A stretch of DNA of 8,075 nt from JBBPYR01 sp038199755 (GTDB lineage Bacteria > Chloroflexota > Ktedonobacteria > Ktedonobacterales > Ktedonobacteraceae). Made by a program: the position numbers and the translations under genes. Shown piece by piece: positions 5,677 through 8,075 of the stretch. Numbering within the stretch: the first letter of the stretch is position 1; each line of letters opens with the position of its first letter. The DNA lies in NCBI GenBank assembly GCA_038199755.1, contig JBBPYR010000168.1, positions 1 to 8,075 on the forward strand. The letters run 5' to 3'. The notes below the pieces were generated by a model. That model was not told the DNA's origin and ran no database searches. It saw only the letters and a list, made by a program, of their open reading frames with translations.

Positions 5677-6384
5677 TTATTGATTAAGCGTGATGAGGCC
5701 GCGTTGAACGGCGAGAGAAACGGCTTCGGTGCGGTTGGTTGCGCCCAGCTTGCCCATGATAGCACTGACATGAAATTTGGCGGTGCGCTCGCTAATGACG
5801 AGTTGGGCGGCAATCTCTTTGTTGGGCATGCCTTGCGCGAGCAGGTGGAGGACTTCTAGCTCACGCTCGGTGAGCACTTCTAATGGTGGCGTATAGACTG
5901 GTGGACGTGCTGGTGTTGTGCTGGGTTGTTGCCCGACGTGGCGCATGAGCTTGGAGGCCACGACGGGCTGTAGTAGGGAGCCGCCTTGCATGGTGATGCG
6001 AATGGCGTTGAAGATTTCGTCACGGGGCGCGCCCTTGAGTAAATAGCCATCGGCACCCGCTTGAATGGCGTGAATGATGCGCTCGTCGTTGTCAAAGGCG
6101 GTGAAGACGATGATGCGCGGCAGCTGGTGTATTTCTGGCGATCCCTGCTGCCCCAGTTGCCCTTGTTTCTGCTGATGGAGGCGACGAATGACTTCGACGC
6201 CATCGAGTAAGGGCATCTCTAAATCGAGGAGCACGATATCAGGATGGAGGGCGGCGATCTGATGCAGTGCCTCTTCTCCGTTTGTACATTCGGCGATGAC
6301 GGTGAAGTCGGGCTGTGTCTCCAATACGGCGTGTAGCCCCTCACGCACAATGGGGTGATCGTCTGCCAGCAAAATACGCACCAT
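5677..6384 (-). CDS. NarL/FixJ-family response regulator
   Basis: A 235-residue cytoplasmic transcription regulator. The receiver domain spans about 1-125, with acid pair D8/D9, phospho-acceptor D54 (in LLDLEMP), switch T95 and K117, all in place. A linker of ~40 residues (131-168) is followed by a LuxR-type helix-turn-helix at about 168-230 (LTERELEVLHLLAQG, then NKEIAAQLVISERTAKFHV). A Gln/Gly-rich stretch at 71-89 after helix 3 is longer than usual for the family. The cognate kinase is almost surely the HisKA_3-type protein encoded upstream, since this pairing is the rule for such kinases. The start has AAAGGA about 9 nt before the ATG. Its targets are not visible; the nearby methyltransferase promoter is only a candidate. 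Confidence 0.93.
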   Translation of the reverse strand: MVRILLADDHPIVREGLHAVLETQPDFTVIAECTNGEEALHQIAALHPDIVLLDLEMPLLDGVEVIRRLHQQKQGQLGQQGSPEIHQLPRIIVFTAFDNDERIIHAIQAGADGYLLKGAPRDEIFNAIRITMQGGSLLQPVVASKLMRHVGQQPSTTPARPPVYTPPLEVLTERELEVLHLLAQGMPNKEIAAQLVISERTAKFHVSAIMGKLGATNRTEAVSLAVQRGLITLNQ

Positions 6385-6425
6385 GTGGGCGTGTCCTTTC
6401 TTATAGACAAATTTAACAAATAGAG

Positions 6426-6635
6426 GTACGAGGGCGTCACATCCTTACTCATCCTGCCAACGCGCTACCGCGCCTCTTGTAAGACAGTTAGAAACACTGC
6501 TCCCGCAGCTAGCTTCGCTCATCTGACTGCAAGGAGATCGCTTCGCTCAGGCAGGATATAAGGAATCATTCATGACGCCCTGTTTGGGATGCGATTCGCC
6601 AACGGGTACATGGGCGACATTGATGACGCTCCTAC
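6426..6635. mobile_element. Possible MITE-like repeat insertion between kinase and regulator
   Basis: The 247-bp gap contains no gene. Its ends carry imperfect inverted repeats: GTACGAGGGCGTCA at 6426-6439, and, read in reverse, GTAGGAGCGTCA at 6624-6635. These agree in 11 positions after a 2-base gap. The inside holds a direct repeat GCTTCGCTCA (6512-6521 and 6540-6549) and small hairpins at 6462-6473 and 6497-6508. The layout suggests a nonautonomous element made of decayed repeat pieces. I see no clear target-site duplication, so alternatives are two independent repeat copies or a long leader. Confidence 0.35.
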
Positions 6636-6637
6636 GG
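6591..6637 (-). repeat. GTAGGGGC-family repeat, copy D (diverged)
   Basis: Minus strand reads CCGTAGGAGCGTCATC, then TCGCCC, TACCCGTT and GGCGAATCGC. AACGGGTA, GGGCGA and CCTAC (plus strand) line up with copy C at 3400-3437. The kinase stop TAG (6632-6634) is inside the CCGTAGG end of the repeat. It also forms the right end of the possible larger insertion in this gap. Confidence 0.5.
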
Positions 6638-7894
6638 TTTGCGGGGCACGGTTACGGCGATGCGTGTGCCGGTGCCGGGCGTGCTTTGAATCGAGAGGGT
6701 GCCACCAAGCAGTTTGACGCGTTCGCTCATACCTGCCAATCCAAAATGGCCTTCGCTGCGATGTGCCACTAAGGTGGGATCGAAGCCAACGCCATCGTCT
6801 TGCACGACTAATTGTACCTGTTGCTCGTCTGCACTGAGCATCACTTCGATATGCTGGGCGTGTGCATGCTTCTGGGCGTTGGCGATGGCCTCTTGCGCAA
6901 CCCGATAGAGGCCGGACTCGATGTGCGCGGATAGGGTAGGATAATGCAGGACAGGGGTGTAGGTGTAACTGATGATGGCGGTATCCGCGTGGTCCTCGTG
7001 AGGATCGCTACTTCCATTCCCTATATTTCCCTCATTGCTCGTCAATACTGCCAGGGCCACGGGTAGGGTGCGCCCCAGCAGGGGGGCGGCACGCAGGTCC
7101 ATGACTGAGCGGCGTGCCTCTTCGAGGTTGCTCCGTGCCAGGGTCAGGGCGCGTTGAATGGCTTCATGGGCGCGGGCGGGTCGCGTCTCGGCGAGGGCGT
7201 CGGCGGTTTCTAGTTGCAGGGTGATGGCGGCAAGGCCCTGTGCTAGCGTGTCGTGTATCTCGCGTGCTAGGCGGTTGCGCTCCTCGGTTGTGGCGAGATG
7301 GGCGGCGGCCTGGGTGTGTTCTGCCGAAATACGCGCTCGTTGCACCGCCAAGCCGATTTGATCGCTGATGATGTGCAACAATTGCAACTCTTCCGGCTTG
7401 AGTTCGCGCCAATCTTCGCTGGCGACGTTGAGCACGCCGAGCGGAATGTTGCCCGCGTAGATGGGGATGCTGGCATGGAAAAGCAAGCCAAGCGATGAGG
7501 GATCGCTCTCACGCTCGGCGTTTTGCAGGCGGCTGCAACGGTAGACATCGATGTTCGCGGCCCCCTCTAGAGCCCCATCGAGGAATTTGTCCAGGCATAG
7601 ACAATAACCTGTCATGCGGATGGGATGATCGGCGAGATAGGGTGGCAGGGCCAGAGCTGCGGCCAAGCGTGGTTCTCCTTGCTCGTCGAGCAACCAGATC
7701 CAGCTGGTACGCAGGCCAAGCAGTTCTGTCACGTGGGCCAGCACTTCTTGCAGGGCCTCATGTACGTCCACCTTGTGGTTGAGGTAGCCCGCGATGCTAT
7801 ACAGGACGGCTAGTTCGCGGTTGCCCTGTAATAATGTTGTGGTTTCCTGCTGTATGGGTTGTTGCAGCGGTTGCTGTTCAGGCTGATTGTTCAT
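6632..7894 (-). CDS. GAF-domain sensor histidine kinase (HisKA_3 family)
   Basis: Taking the ATG at 7894 gives 420 residues. A Gln-rich N-terminus (2-17) precedes a GAF sensor domain at about 44-186, then a coiled segment and the HisKA_3 dimerisation helix. Phospho-acceptor H214 is in ERNRLAREIHDTLAQG. The ATPase part has the N-box QEAIANAQKHAHA with N339, G1 DDGVGFD at 366-372, and G2 GHFGLAGMSERV at 382-393. A low-complexity Gly/Ser/Asp/His insert lies at about 284-305. There are no membrane helices, so it senses an intracellular ligand or redox cue. Several Cys residues (98, 100, 120) in the GAF domain could matter but do not make a known motif. In-frame starts at 7912 (ATG) and 7933 (TTG) are possible; none has a strong ribosome site. 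The stop lies in a repeat, but the protein end looks normal. Its partner is the next gene. Confidence 0.9.
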   Translation of the reverse strand: MNNQPEQQPLQQPIQQETTTLLQGNRELAVLYSIAGYLNHKVDVHEALQEVLAHVTELLGLRTSWIWLLDEQGEPRLAAALALPPYLADHPIRMTGYCLCLDKFLDGALEGAANIDVYRCSRLQNAERESDPSSLGLLFHASIPIYAGNIPLGVLNVASEDWRELKPEELQLLHIISDQIGLAVQRARISAEHTQAAAHLATTEERNRLAREIHDTLAQGLAAITLQLETADALAETRPARAHEAIQRALTLARSNLEEARRSVMDLRAAPLLGRTLPVALAVLTSNEGNIGNGSSDPHEDHADTAIISYTYTPVLHYPTLSAHIESGLYRVAQEAIANAQKHAHAQHIEVMLSADEQQVQLVVQDDGVGFDPTLVAHRSEGHFGLAGMSERVKLLGGTLSIQSTPGTGTRIAVTVPRKP

Positions 7895-7907
7895 GACTCT
7901 GAAGTAT

Positions 7908-7913
7908 ATCATA
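7908..7913 (-). promoter_or_regulatory. Possible -10 box of the kinase gene
   Basis: TATGAT on the minus strand matches TATAAT at 5 of 6 bases and lies 13 nt before the ATG at 7894. Transcription from it would give a leader of only ~5-7 nt. That would fit the lack of a good ribosome site if the message is leaderless. There is no clear -35 box, so support is weak. Confidence 0.3.
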
Positions 7914-7945
7914 TGGCGAACAAATGAAGACAAAACATAGTGCGA

Positions 7946-7977
7946 GGGTGGGGGGCCACGGTGGGGGCGGCTCAGGG
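7946..7977 (+). other. Putative G-quadruplex-forming stretch
   Basis: G-runs of 3, 6, 5 and 3 are separated by loops of 1, 7 and 7 nt, so the segment fits the G3+N1-7 consensus. It lies 52-83 bp upstream of the kinase ATG. The Gs are on the plus strand, the template for the kinase. GGGGC at 7964-7968 and GCCCC at 7981-7985 give a competing hairpin. Positions 7978-8049 to its right show no gene. Confidence 0.45.
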
Positions 7978-8049
7978 AGTGCCCCGCCGCCCGCGGTGTG
8001 TTGTTGTATTTCCCTTGCGGTTTATGGATGTCGAGCAGTTTGTTTGGTC

Positions 8050-8065
8050 ACCCACGCGGGTGGGT
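8050..8065. repeat. Small GC-rich hairpin at the window edge
   Basis: ACCCAC, GCGG, GTGGGT: perfect 6-bp arms with a 4-nt loop. No T-tract follows on either strand, so it is not a clear intrinsic terminator. It may be part of another dispersed repeat that runs off the window. Confidence 0.35.
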
Positions 8066-8075
8066 CTCACCGCCA

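Noticed and set aside
8050..8065. Intrinsic terminator at the right edge
   Set aside because: No T-run follows the stem on either strand, and no gene end is visible beside it.

Overview
All six recognisable genes plus one small membrane protein read on the minus strand, so the window is described right to left in transcription order. No tRNA, rRNA, CRISPR array or recognisable transposase is visible. The gene repertoire suggests a Chloroflexota/Ktedonobacteria-type soil bacterium: a GAF histidine kinase with a NarL-type regulator, tandem SAM-methyltransferase paralogues, Q-rich linkers, moderate GC, and dispersed GTAGGGGC-type palindromic repeats between genes. This is inference from style and not proof.

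Right end (5677-8075): a cytosolic GAF-domain histidine kinase and a NarL/FixJ response regulator form a two-component pair. The 247-bp gap between them holds repeat sequence bounded by short imperfect terminal inverted repeats, and the kinase stop codon lies inside one of those ends. A G-rich stretch that fits the G-quadruplex consensus lies upstream of the kinase.

Middle (3437-5675): a clear promoter (TTGACA, 17 nt, TATGCT) with a palindrome over its -35 box precedes two tandem class I methyltransferase paralogues. The first has lost two of the three glycines of the SAM-binding motif; the second keeps a perfect motif. A 111-residue membrane-anchored protein of unknown function follows.

Left (235-3333): a tightly packed three-gene redox operon. 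It encodes an FAD/NAD(P)H oxidoreductase with a long disordered C-terminal tail, a two-cluster [4Fe-4S] protein, and a five-helix membrane protein. The membrane protein has two His pairs, each 14 residues apart, in helices 3 and 5, as in di-haem cytochromes. Together they look like a route from NAD(P)H through FAD and two Fe-S clusters to two b haems and then a quinone or extracytoplasmic acceptor. The acceptor is unknown.

The outer left 234 bp and two other gene ends carry copies of one repeat family. In two copies the stem arms differ in sequence but keep base pairing. The points most worth following up are the redox operon with its odd flavoprotein tail, the degenerate methyltransferase paralogue, and this repeat family.
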